A program made the position numbers and the translations under genes. Positions 31,782 to 41,202 of a stretch of 64,000 nucleotides of DNA are shown here, piece after piece. How positions within the stretch are numbered: the stretch's first letter is position 1; the number at the start of each line of letters is the position of its first letter. The notes below the pieces were generated by a model. The model worked only from the letters and a program-made list of their open reading frames with translations, ran no database searches and was not told the DNA's origin. Origin of the DNA: Gracilaria domingensis (Eukaryota; Rhodophyta; Florideophyceae; Gracilariales; Gracilariaceae); NCBI GenBank assembly GCA_022539475.1, contig VCMS01000008.1, positions 310,001-374,000 of the forward strand, read 5' to 3'.

Positions 31782-33806
31782 ATGACTTCTTCCTTTCCTG
31801 GATCACGAAGCACTTGCTTCCTGGTATCCTCCTTCAAATCTTCGCAGCCTTTCACTTCTTCTTTTCTGACACGTCTTTCCGATGGCACTCCTTATGTTCG
31901 AGCTACGCGCGTCAATCGTTCACGCATCATTTTCATGAGTCAAGTGGATGTGAAGAGGCATGAAGTCTTCATGCCAGCTCTTAGCTCGACCATGACCGAA
32001 GGTAGGATCGTTCAGTGGTTAAAACAACCAGGCGACAAAATTGAAGTAGGAGAGGCTATCATGGTTGTAGAAAGCGATAAAGCTGATATGGATGTTGAAT
32101 CGTTCGAGGCCGGCTATTTAGCTCTTATTCAAGTTGAAGAAGGGGAATCAGCCGACGTAGGAGCACCTGTTGGTATCATCGTCGAAAATAAGGATGACAT
32201 TTCCAGGGTCTCTACATCGGCCCCACCGCCATCAAAAGCGCCAGTTGCCTCCGATCCGCCTCCTTCCCCTACTCCACCAGCTCCTTCTGCGCCCCCAGCT
32301 GCTTCGGCTTCATCTCAGAAACCGAACTTCGCAGAGGTATTTATGCCGGCATTAAGTTCAACCATGACTGAAGGACGGGTCGTGGATTGGACAAAGTCCG
32401 AGGGCGACCCTATAAGCGTTGGCGAAATCTTCATGGTTGTGGAGAGCGATAAAGCCGACATGGATGTCGAATCATTTGAAGACGGTTTTGTTGCTCACAT
32501 TTTGGTTGACGCTGGTGAGAGTTGCCCAGTTGGAGAACCGGTTGCATACGTCGCAAGGACTGAGGCAGAAATCCCCGCCGTCAAAGCTTGGGCCACATCC
32601 AGCGCGGCAAGCACGTCGACATCCACTCCGACTGGGTCTGGCACACAATCAACAACGCAGGAGGTTGAAGCGCCGGTTGCCGCTCCTTCGACTGCGTCTG
32701 AAAGTGCTACTTCTGAATCCGCTGCTGTAGTGAACGAAGGCCGGATAGTTGCTTCACCGCTTGCAAAAGCTACGGCAAAGAAAGAAGGCATTGATTTGAA
32801 GTACGTGAAGGGATCAGGTCCGAATGGCCGAATTGTTGAGGCGGATGTGATTAAGGCCAAAGAATCGGTCCCAGCTAAGCCCTATGTCTCACAATCCGGG
32901 AAGACGATCGCTACGCCTGATGCCAAGAAGATTGCGAAGAAAGAAAAGATCGATCTTGGTACCGTCATAGGCACCGGAAACTTTGGTCGAATTACAGCAG
33001 AAGATGTGCTTAAGGCGGCCGGAAAGGCTCCAGTTAGTGCGACGAAGAAAGTGTCGCAGGATGCCGTCTCACAGAACGGAGCATCAAAGGCTACCATTCC
33101 TGCTGACTCTACGAAGACTATAACAGAGATGCCAGCGGGAGCTGTAGCAATGAATGCCATGCAAAAAGCAGTCGTCCAGAACATGAACGCTTCCTTAAGC
33201 GTCCCGGTATTCAGACTAACTTACACAATCAAGACTAAAGCCTTGGATGAGCTCTATGCGAAACTGAAACCGAAGGGTGTTACTATTTCGGCCCTTCTTG
33301 CTAAGGCGGTCGCTATCGTTTTGACCAGACATCCAATCATGAACGCTGGGTATGCAGACGATTCGATTGTTTACAGAGCAAATGTGAACGTGGCTATGGC
33401 TGTCGCCTTGAAAGACGGAGGGCTGATCACACCAACGCTTATAGATGCAGATAAAACTGATCTATACAGTTTGTCCCGCAATTGGAAGGACTTGGTGAAA
33501 CGAGCCATGGAAAAGAAGCTGGCCCCGAAAGAGTATAGCAGCGGAACCTTTGTTATAAGCAATCTTGGTATGTTTGGAGTGGATCAATTCGATGCCATTT
33601 TGCCACCTGGCGTCCCAGGTATCCTCGCTATTGGTGCTTCGAAACCCATTGTTGCCCTCCAGGACAATGGCCTTGTTGGCGTGCACAAAGAAATGAAGGT
33701 GACATTAACTGCTGATCATCGTCACATATATGGAACTGATGGAGCTGAGTTTTTGAAGGATCTGACACACTTACTCGAAAACGAAATCACAGAGTTGGTC
33801 ATGTAA
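31782..33806 (+). CDS. Dihydrolipoamide acetyltransferase, E2 of plastid pyruvate dehydrogenase
   Basis: Core of the pyruvate dehydrogenase complex supplying acetyl-CoA for plastid fatty acid synthesis. Intronless, 674 residues. Residues 1-55 are a Ser/Thr/Arg-rich targeting leader. Two lipoyl domains follow (about 60-135 and 184-260), each with the plastid-type MPALSSTMTEG and the lipoylated lysine in ESDKADMDVE (Lys100 and Lys224). Pro/Ala linkers separate them. Then come two peripheral subunit-binding domains (about 319-357 and 374-412): VASPLAKATAKKEGIDLK and IATPDAKKIAKKEKIDLG. One is usual. The acetyltransferase domain covers about 450-674, with the active-site motif DHRHIYG (His646). 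The MPALSSTMTEG form and TFR/VFRLTY region match cyanobacterial and plastid E2 better than mitochondrial E2. Confidence 0.93.
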   Translation: MTSSFPGSRSTCFLVSSFKSSQPFTSSFLTRLSDGTPYVRATRVNRSRIIFMSQVDVKRHEVFMPALSSTMTEGRIVQWLKQPGDKIEVGEAIMVVESDKADMDVESFEAGYLALIQVEEGESADVGAPVGIIVENKDDISRVSTSAPPPSKAPVASDPPPSPTPPAPSAPPAASASSQKPNFAEVFMPALSSTMTEGRVVDWTKSEGDPISVGEIFMVVESDKADMDVESFEDGFVAHILVDAGESCPVGEPVAYVARTEAEIPAVKAWATSSAASTSTSTPTGSGTQSTTQEVEAPVAAPSTASESATSESAAVVNEGRIVASPLAKATAKKEGIDLKYVKGSGPNGRIVEADVIKAKESVPAKPYVSQSGKTIATPDAKKIAKKEKIDLGTVIGTGNFGRITAEDVLKAAGKAPVSATKKVSQDAVSQNGASKATIPADSTKTITEMPAGAVAMNAMQKAVVQNMNASLSVPVFRLTYTIKTKALDELYAKLKPKGVTISALLAKAVAIVLTRHPIMNAGYADDSIVYRANVNVAMAVALKDGGLITPTLIDADKTDLYSLSRNWKDLVKRAMEKKLAPKEYSSGTFVISNLGMFGVDQFDAILPPGVPGILAIGASKPIVALQDNGLVGVHKEMKVTLTADHRHIYGTDGAEFLKDLTHLLENEITELVM

Positions 33807-34547
33807 TTGGGTGTTCAAAGGTATTCAGGGAATAGAACAGGAGCACATCAGAGGGGACTAAACGAAAGTAGCTTATTGAAAAAGGAGAGGCATGAGCCAA
33901 CGTTTTCACCGAAGACCACCGGGATAATGGTTTTTCTTTGTTTGCATGTTACACTGCTTACACAAAAAGTAAGAAAACGTCATACAACTTGCAGGGGAAC
34001 AAATTCTGCGATATCAAGAGTTCTTTAGACGTTCTCGCCCTCGAAGAGTCATTGACAGGAAGGCTAGGAAGAATAGCATCTGAAATCAGCGCTTTAATCT
34101 CTCTCGATTCGCGTACTTCAGACTTTTTCATGTTCGATTTGTACCGTCGGTACGAACGTACCGATCTGGTGCTACCGATATGGCATGTGTAGGGACTCAT
34201 TTCCGGATCCGAAACGAAAGTCTTCATCGGCCATTAAATTCACTCTCCAGCTGGACTGGCAGACGATAGATGCCTTCCAATGAAATATTCTAACAGAGAC
34301 CGAATACTGCGCGATGGAATTTTCCAATGAAGAATCCATTGCATTCTGGTCCTGTAAGAGTACGTTGCCGCACAACACACCCTATCACAAGAATAGTTCT
34401 CTTACTGTGTAGAACGAACTTGGGGAGTGAGGATTTTGGCACAGCTGCGTTTACGCTAAGCACAATGGTAAGTTGTAGTGGTAGTGAACGATGTCAAATC
34501 GGTGACGAGCTAGCACACACACACCACTAATTCCATACTTATCGTAC
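33807..34547. other. Intergenic region between convergent genes, no gene recognised
   Basis: The E2 and monooxygenase genes converge here. Short frames occur on both strands without recognisable motifs. It should hold two 3' UTRs. Confidence 0.45.
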
Positions 34548-36221
34548 TTACGTCTCAGACACAACCAAGTTCCGAATCGCTCCTGGAAGACTAGGAGGGC
34601 AGTTCCCTTGCTCTTGCAATATCTGGCAAACGGTTTTTAGCTCTTTGTATGTTTCCAGGCTTACAACGTTATCCCCAGCCTTAAACCCGCCAGCTTCAAA
34701 TTGTCTGATTGTGTCTTCCATGGCATGCTTCGATTTATCTTCTCCGAACAAGCGAAACTGAGCTGGAACCATTGGACCGAAGAGAAGCGCTTTGCTTAAT
34801 TCAGGATATTTTGCAAGATCTACTTCAAAGCCACCGTGCTCAGCAAGCACGTCCAGAATGTCATAGCCAACAACAACGAAACGAGAATTCGGAGAGCTAC
34901 GATATTGTTTATACTGCTGCACGCCCTTCCTCATTTCATCGAAGGCTGGAAGTTGAGAATCGCCACTGAAGACGCGAGCCACCCATCTTGACTGGTTATC
35001 AACCATAGGAGTATACGCCGACCCTGGGGGGAACATACCTACAAAGGCCATATTCACTACATCGGGATGAAAGGTGTAATCATACAAATCCAACAAGTTG
35101 ACTCCGTCCGCGAATATAGCCCGCTGAACATCTTCCTCTAGGAACGAAAGGTTCAGTTTATACCCCGAGGAAAACACGATAACATCATATTCACCAACTG
35201 TACCATCTTTAAACCGGACACCTGTCTCTGTGATACATTCCAGTGGGGAAATCTTCCATTCAAGCTTGTTCTGCTGACAGGCCTGATACAACTTACCATT
35301 GACGGGAACCCATGCTGGGACAAATGGAACTTTTATGGGACCATCTGGTTTGGGAGCAGGGTAATCACTGTTTGTGAGAAACTGGGGGAAGTAGGTATGC
35401 ATCTCTTTGGCATAGAGTTCATTGTCCAATCGCCCAGCGAGATGACGAAGTCCATGGAAACGGGTGCATATCTTAGACATAAAGACTTCACCTTCATGTT
35501 GTTTTAGGAAGAGGAAGCGCATCGTTCTGGCATTGAGGGTAACGCTCGCTGGACCTTCAGAGGAGGACTCGGAGGCCAGCATATCACCAGCTGCTTCACA
35601 GCCAGATACAGACCCACCCACTACCAAAATGCGCTTTCCTTGTAGCTGCGAAGGGTTTTTGTACTTTTGGACATGCATAATCTTATCCTTATGCTTGTCT
35701 ATCCCGGGAAGCTCGGAAGGCGGCGGAAGAAATGGCGTGTGAAAATATCCTGTAGCTATGATAACCTTGTCAAATTCAGACTGTTGAAGAACAGCTTCAT
35801 GGGTTAAAAAGAAGATGTCATATGTTTTGGACGGCGTTTGTTTAACGGAAATAACCTTTGTACTTAGCTCTGCACATTCTAACAATTCAGGAGCGTTTTT
35901 GATGATGATTTGGATATAGTCCATCATTTCCTCACGCGTGAAACAGAGATCGTCATATTGCGAGAGACTCGAAGTTGGCAAAGTGCGGGGTGGGGATATA
36001 TTAGAGAGGCATGTTTCGAAGGTGGCCGTATTGGTTGTGAGTGCATCGAAGACGGGCGAGTTTTCTGAGGTCCAGATACCCCCCAGCTCAGAACGCTCCT
36101 CGAATATAGTGACATTGAGACCGCGCGAGATGCATTCTCGGGCTGCACATATCCCAGCGATTCCTCCGCCAATTACGCCAATCTTGGCAGGTGGCTTTTC
36201 AACGGGACCGGTGTTCTGCAT
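34548..36221 (-). CDS. Flavin-containing monooxygenase
   Basis: FAD- and NADPH-dependent monooxygenase of the FMO type, oxygenating soft nucleophiles (N or S atoms) or acting on small metabolites; the substrate cannot be told. Intronless, 557 residues, ATG at 36221. FAD-binding GGGIAGICAARE stands at about residues 18-29 followed by an acidic strand end (VTIFEERSELGG). Around residues 155-190 lies IATGYFHTPFLPP followed by GIDKHKDKIMHVQKYKNP, in the position of the FMO identifying motif. NADPH-binding GGSVSGCEAAGD comes next, then the ATG-like motif FSSGYKL. The length agrees with plant and animal FMOs. No signal peptide or C-terminal membrane anchor is seen, so it is probably soluble. Confidence 0.9.
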   Translation of the reverse strand: MQNTGPVEKPPAKIGVIGGGIAGICAARECISRGLNVTIFEERSELGGIWTSENSPVFDALTTNTATFETCLSNISPPRTLPTSSLSQYDDLCFTREEMMDYIQIIIKNAPELLECAELSTKVISVKQTPSKTYDIFFLTHEAVLQQSEFDKVIIATGYFHTPFLPPPSELPGIDKHKDKIMHVQKYKNPSQLQGKRILVVGGSVSGCEAAGDMLASESSSEGPASVTLNARTMRFLFLKQHEGEVFMSKICTRFHGLRHLAGRLDNELYAKEMHTYFPQFLTNSDYPAPKPDGPIKVPFVPAWVPVNGKLYQACQQNKLEWKISPLECITETGVRFKDGTVGEYDVIVFSSGYKLNLSFLEEDVQRAIFADGVNLLDLYDYTFHPDVVNMAFVGMFPPGSAYTPMVDNQSRWVARVFSGDSQLPAFDEMRKGVQQYKQYRSSPNSRFVVVGYDILDVLAEHGGFEVDLAKYPELSKALLFGPMVPAQFRLFGEDKSKHAMEDTIRQFEAGGFKAGDNVVSLETYKELKTVCQILQEQGNCPPSLPGAIRNLVVSET

Positions 36222-36836
36222 CGAATGAAAACTGAAACTTATCTGCGGAAGAAACTATTATCCGGGATGGATCGGACTTGCCATACAATGGGGAGCGAAG
36301 CTTCATTAAATGTAATCAGTAAAATTTTCTCTAAGCGGGTGATGAGTCCTCGAAGGTGGGGGTCCCTTTGGGACCTGTCCCGAAGATATATTAACTGTCT
36401 GAGCGGCTACTTACAACACTGAAAAGGCACGCAAGTCTCAAAGAGGAAGCAGATTTGAAGACGAGATTCCTGGTTGCGCCATTTCTCGAGACGGCAGATA
36501 CAAATGCTATATACTACATATAGCTTCCCCGCGGCGGCGGCCTTTTTCAGGGGTCTTGTATTCAGCGGATCTCGTGCAGGACAAGCTCCCCCTCCTGAAA
36601 CTGTTCGTCCTCCCTACGGCTGCAAAAGTCGGCCAAGTTCGACGACATCGGTTCCTTTGTCCTAAGACTGTCCTCGACATTGTAGAGTCTACAACTCTAT
36701 CTGTGTACAACTCTATGCCATGTATCTATCTTGCTTCTGGCAATGCAAATCTGCGCCGCTCGGCTTTCTTTGGATTCGCCACGAAATTCGTGTCGTACAA
36801 TTCGTGGCACGAATTGTACGACGTATCTACCAGGGG
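36222..36836. other. Region between the monooxygenase and the Tc1 element
   Basis: Contains the monooxygenase promoter. A perfect hairpin with 15-bp arms (GTCGTACAATTCGTG and complement) lies at 36792-36822, only 15 bp before the transposon end but outside it. No gene is supported. Confidence 0.5.
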
Positions 36837-36838
36837 TA

Positions 36839-38410
36839 CAGTGTGCGAAACGCTTATAGATCCAAAAATCGTTTTATGTCCTATTGAGAAACCGATACCA
36901 ATAGACAGTAAATAAACGTATGTACTCTCACTCCGCATAACGGTCTACCAACAAAGCTATAGAAACCACAAAACGACGCACAAACCTTCCAGTAAACTTA
37001 AAATTAATGTATCGAAACTTATATAGATCCAGGAAATTTTATATAGTCCAAGAAAGTCTTTTATACATATCTCCGCAACCAAAAGCGCGCCATTATTCAA
37101 ATTTTGCGCACGTATATAAGGGCACAAGAGCAATCGGGCGGCAAACTTTCAGCGTCCAAATAAGCCGAAAATGCCTCGAGGCAAACTTTTAACAGAAACT
37201 GAGAAAGGTTTAATCCTCGCGCACTACAGCCACGGCCTCTCTTAGAGAGGCATCGCAAAAGAGCTGGCACAAAGCCGTGGATGCATTCAAAAGTTCTTCA
37301 ATCCCCTGCACCCTGCCCAACAGCGCATTTTTAAACCAAGAAATGTGAAACTCTCCAAAACTACGGTGCGGGCCATTGTCCGGCAGGCCACTAGGTCTCG
37401 ATGCAGTACGGCAGACATACAAAAACGGTATGAATTTCCGCTCTCCGTTCGCAGGGTTCAACAGATCCTTTCAAATATCCCACACTTGCGTTACAGGAAC
37501 ATGCCTAAGAGCCCGTATTTGACACAACTTTATAAGGAAAATTGGGTTGAATGGGCGCCTTCGAAGCCACAGTTCGGGGCTATCAAATAGAAACGGATTA
37601 TCTTCAGCGACGAGAAGAAATTTAATCTTGACGGCCCAGACGAACTTGCCTTTTATTGGCACGATTTACGAACCTCTCCCGAAGTTTTCTCGAAGCGACA
37701 GCAAGGAGGTGCATCGCTGATGATTTGGGGAGCTTTGTCGTACTATGGTGTTAGTGATATGGATCGTTTGACAGACAATCAAGACTCAAAAAAGTACTGT
37801 GAAACTCTGGGTCATACTCTCTTACTTTTTGCTGCACAATCTTGTAGGGAGAGGTGGACGTTGATGCATGATGGGGCTTCTATCCACAGGTCAAACTACA
37901 CAAAAAAGTGGTTGCTCGATAGAGAGGTTGATGTTTTAGACTGACCAGCCAAGTCTCTTGACCTAAACCTTATCGAAAATGTGTGGGGATGGCTTGCTCG
38001 GAAGGTTTATGAAGGTGGTAGGCAGTTTGAAGATGTTGAGGAGTTGGGGGAGACGTTGGTGCAGTGCTGGGAAGAAATCAGCGATGGATATATACGTTCT
38101 TTATATCATTCTATGCCGAATCGTCTACTGAAGACTATTGAACGAAAAGAGGCTACCACGAAGTACTGATGGGGTCTGTGGGAAAGTTTCGTTATTGTGG
38201 ATTGTATAAAAGTTGGCGGCTTTATATTTATTTCGTGTTGTTCTATTCAAGAAAGAGATGTGAAATGTGGTGTTGAAATGGAGTTTTATTGATTCTACAT
38301 AGCCTTCGTAGGCTCTTGCTTTGACCCGCAAGCCAGAACACATGCTGAACTGTATACTTCTGGCTTGCGGGCAGAAAAGAATTTTGGATCTATAAGGGTT
38401 TCGCACACTG
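36839..38410 (+). mobile_element. Tc1/mariner element with IR/DR-like ends
   Basis: 1,572 bp. Outer ends are inverted repeats beginning CAGTGTGCGAAAC, flanked on both sides by TA (36837-36838 and 38411-38412), the Tc1 target duplication. A diverged second copy of the end motif (CGAAACTTATATAGATCC) lies about 174 bp inside the left end (near 37013), and a weaker one in inverted orientation about 160 bp inside the right end (near 38216-38253). This resembles the IR/DR arrangement of Sleeping Beauty. The transposase gene between them is dead. Confidence 0.9.
37171..38169 (+). pseudogene. Tc1-type DD34E transposase, three in-frame stops
   Basis: A single frame of 332 codons with no frameshift but three stops: TAG at 37243-37245, TAG at 37588-37590 and TGA at 37942-37944. 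The N-terminal region is a helix-turn-helix (RGKLLTETEKGLILAHYSHG, then RGIAKELAQSRGCI). The catalytic region has IIFSDEKKFNLDGPD, MHDGASIH and, after the last stop, PAKSLDLNLIENVWGW. Spacing from the second Asp to the Glu is 34 residues, hence DD34E. Tc1 relatives have Trp where the TGA stands (DWPAKSPDLNPIENVW). The CAG-to-TAG and TGG-to-TAG/TGA changes implied by family comparison are all C-to-T or G-to-A transitions. Confidence 0.88.
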
Positions 38411-38412
38411 TA

Positions 38413-39022
38413 CGTCTATTTCGTGAAAGTTCACTATGAAAGTACAACCGTGAACTTTCACCGAGAAACGCTTCAAACTGAAATTTTCGCAATCAAGTGC
38501 AAAATTCGCTGAGAGTCCGGGGGCCTCGCCACTTCCCGGACTCTGGGCTGAAATCAGCACTTCATCATAATGACATCTTGAGAAAGTTATCTGGGCAGAC
38601 GCCCGTTGCCACAGGCTGTCCACCTGCCGCCCGCGTATTCGCCCAAGTGTCCAGGAAAGCACCGCATGGCCCAAAAACGTCTCCAGTGGAGACTCTCCAC
38701 CCGACGAGCGCAACGGAAACAGCGTGACGCGAAAAACAACAGCTAGCGGCGATGGCTTGTGTCAAAAGTCGCAACGTGTGCAACACGGCGCGTGAAATTC
38801 GGCAAACAGAAGGCGTACGACGAGCGCTGGCCATTCACTGCTGCTGCAGCTGTCTCGCCCATTGCACGTCGCTGCCGTCAACGACCGCCGGCTCTTGTGC
38901 TCCTCCGTACTTAGACCCATTGTCCCGTTTCTCGTCGTCCCCACCTCCAGTGTTAGACGCGATCCTCACTCGCATACTGCTCAAGTTTGTTTATCTTCCG
39001 TTTCTTCTGTACAACAACGAAC
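38413..39022 (+). promoter_or_regulatory. Upstream region of the phycobiliprotein-like gene
   Basis: About 610 bp between the transposon and the ATG at 39023. No gene is supported. A small inverted repeat (GTGAAAGTTCAC ... GTGAACTTTCAC) lies near 38432-38462. The last 100 bp are C/T-rich, as in a leader. Confidence 0.4.
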
Positions 39023-39694
39023 ATGGCCTTCATCCCACTCACCGCTTTGCCGCGCTCTGCCGCCACCAACTCCTTCGCCGCGAAAACCTCATTACCCCGC
39101 CGCCGCCCCGCCCATGTCTCTCGCACAGCGCCGTCAATGGTCCTCACGGAGAAAGCCAAGACCGCAGCCCTAACACCACGGGCAAAACAGCTTCAGTCAT
39201 ACATCCAGTGCCACAAATCGCTGTTTCGCGCCGGCGAGGACTTTTCGGCCACAGCCGCCACTCTTTTCCGCAAGAACGACACTGCTCGCGTGCTCACTCC
39301 TTTGGATGAACTTGCCACTAATGCAAACATGTTGCCCGGAGGTCCAGTAGCCGCCACTATCCTGGTTCATATCGAAGAAATTGAGAACAAGATTTCCGAG
39401 GCAGCGGCTCAATTGGATGAGGTAGTACAGTCTGTGTTTCAGAGAAATGTACGTCTGCTGGTAAGAGTAGTAAGTTACGGCATTGCAGCCGGCTCTGCTG
39501 ATTATATGCATGAGAACAATGTTGGTATCATGAGGCTTTTGAACCAGGAGCTGGGTATTGAGAGCACCTTTGTTGAGTCCACCTTACTTGCAGTAAGAGA
39601 TCTTATCCTAGAACGTCACACTGAATCTTCGCTTATTGAGCTTACAACCGAATGCTTCGACTCTCTCATTCATGAGATGAGCAAAGCCATCTAA
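39023..39694 (+). CDS. Nuclear phycobiliprotein-like protein without the bilin cysteine
   Basis: Intronless, 223 residues from the ATG at 39023. The frame is open for another 12 codons upstream but without an ATG. The first 35-40 residues (MAFIPLTALPRSAATNSF..., rich in Ala, Ser, Arg, no acidic residue) are a convincing plastid transit peptide ending near APSMVL. The remainder is all-helical and follows the phycobiliprotein pattern. The clearest match is VRVVSYGIAAGSADYMHE, equivalent to LRYVSYAIAAGD in phycocyanin or allophycocyanin, followed by a helix GIMRLLNQELGIESTFVEST matching the G..E.......S region. Aligned this way, the conserved bilin-binding Cys before the (I/L)LR(Y/L) motif is Phe (QSVFQRNVRLLVR). 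The only cysteines are elsewhere. In red algae alpha and beta phycobiliproteins are plastid-encoded, so a nuclear copy without pigment site is unusual. It may be a phycobilisome assembly, linker-like or degradation factor. The family call is by eye. Confidence 0.65.
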   Translation: MAFIPLTALPRSAATNSFAAKTSLPRRRPAHVSRTAPSMVLTEKAKTAALTPRAKQLQSYIQCHKSLFRAGEDFSATAATLFRKNDTARVLTPLDELATNANMLPGGPVAATILVHIEEIENKISEAAAQLDEVVQSVFQRNVRLLVRVVSYGIAAGSADYMHENNVGIMRLLNQELGIESTFVESTLLAVRDLILERHTESSLIELTTECFDSLIHEMSKAI

Positions 39695-39952
39695 CCGTAT
39701 CAAAACTGTTCGGGTCGTCGACTCAATCAGTGCGTAAAACAGGGCTTTTCCGTTTGTTGTTGTACTAGAGAGAGCATTGGAAGTCAAGAGGTATAACTGT
39801 GCGTCGAGGGTATGGTACCCTCCAGAGCTCATTCTATGGATTAAAAGTTGTTTCGAGTCATGCATATCTGCTTCTGTTTTACAGTTCTCTTTGTCATCAT
39901 GCCATCCATACTTCCTTTCTACGTTGCGCGAGCTTTGAGACCACGAGCCCCT

Positions 39953-40693
39953 TCACAGCGACGGTTGCATGCCTTCGTAAGGCTCTTTCCTATACGCCTC
40001 AACCAGTTCGGCAAGTCTTTCTTTCACATTGGGCTTGTCTTCATCTTCGAGCCGGTCGACATACAGAATCTTTTGCAAGTGATCGAATTCGTGTTGAAAG
40101 ATTCGGGCCTTCCATCCCTCGAACTTGGTCTTAAACCGCTTACCGTTCAATCTTTGCGCTTCCACTTTGACCCATTCGTGTCGTCGAACGCGGCCGGCCA
40201 TTCCAGGAAATGAAAGACATGCTTCCATTTCAACATCGGTCTTTTTCGAAGTCGCGACGATCTCGGGGTTTACCAGCACCACTTCTTGTATGAATGCACG
40301 TTCTTCCCCTTCCGGATTGAAAACCATGAGACGTTTGTTAATGCCCACTTGGGGCGCAGCCAGTCCCACGCCCTTGCTTGCGTACATGATTCGTAACATT
40401 TCGCGAACGGTTTGTTTAAGCGCGCTGTCAAATTGGTCCACAGTTTCGTTTTCTGCACGTAGCAGGGGATGTGGATACTTGAGAATGCGAAGCGAAGTAC
40501 CTTCCACCACACCCGGGTCTATTTCTTCGGAGATTGATGCTTCTTGTGCATTGGCTTGGCAACGGGTGTGTGAAATCCGAACGCGACGACGACGTGGTGA
40601 CAACGTCTTGTGCGACGCGATGCTTGAGGTGTGGTACAGCGCTGTCTGACGCCGCAAGCAGTTCACGCCTGATTGAATGAAGCCAGCGTTCAT
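39953..40693 (-). CDS. Peptide deformylase, organellar
   Basis: Metalloenzyme that removes the formyl group from the initiator methionine of organelle-made proteins. 246 residues, ATG at 40693. The first 50-60 residues are basic and Ser-rich, an organelle presequence, probably plastid. The three family motifs are present: GVGLAAPQVG, EACLS (the metal-ligand Cys; EGCLS is usual) and QHEFDHL, the HEXXH zinc/iron site. After it come ILYVDRL and a charged C-terminal helix. The overall pattern resembles plant PDF1B and cyanobacterial deformylases. It diverges from the Dicer gene with about 510 bp between starts, and converges with the phycobiliprotein-like gene across about 260 bp. Confidence 0.93.
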   Translation of the reverse strand: MNAGFIQSGVNCLRRQTALYHTSSIASHKTLSPRRRRVRISHTRCQANAQEASISEEIDPGVVEGTSLRILKYPHPLLRAENETVDQFDSALKQTVREMLRIMYASKGVGLAAPQVGINKRLMVFNPEGEERAFIQEVVLVNPEIVATSKKTDVEMEACLSFPGMAGRVRRHEWVKVEAQRLNGKRFKTKFEGWKARIFQHEFDHLQKILYVDRLEDEDKPNVKERLAELVEAYRKEPYEGMQPSL

Positions 40694-41202
40694 TGCGGTC
40701 GGTTGCCTTTAAGGGCGTGGATGAAGCTCGAGGAAGAGCGGTTGTACCGTCGCGGTAAACTTACGAAGGAGAACGGTTAGCTGCCGCAGAGACGCACGAT
40801 GCGATCATCACATTATACCAGGATGTGCTCGCGGGCGCAGATCACCCCGACGTGTGCAGGCGGATCAAACGAAAAGCGCTCAAAAAAGCGGCGCTCGTGA
40901 CGTGTTCTTCTTGTCTGCCACTGAACATGTGAAATAAAGCACCACCAACGGCCTGCGAACATGCAACTCGATGGAGCGCCGCTTGTGCTCAGTAGATACG
41001 GTTACCGTCACTTTGCCAGTGCTCAACATTCTGCACACCGCCGCTCCCGTCCGTTCCGGCGTGTTAACGGCCGGCCGTGCTCGCTTCTCTTTATGTCCTT
41101 CCCTGCTCCTTGTTTCCACTCTGCGTTCGTAGCCCCTTCCAGCCATATCACCAACAACAACCCTATTCTTTTCCTCTCACGCTGACTTGCGGTGCTTTCA
41201 TC
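40694..41202. promoter_or_regulatory. Divergent promoter region of peptide deformylase and Dicer
   Basis: 509 bp between opposite start codons. The frame in front of the Dicer ATG is open for 42 codons but has no ATG, so it is read as leader. No clear TATA box. Confidence 0.45.

Noticed and set aside
41077-41202. Upstream extension of the Dicer frame
   Set aside because: The additional 42 codons begin at GTG and include no ATG; the first ATG is at 41203.
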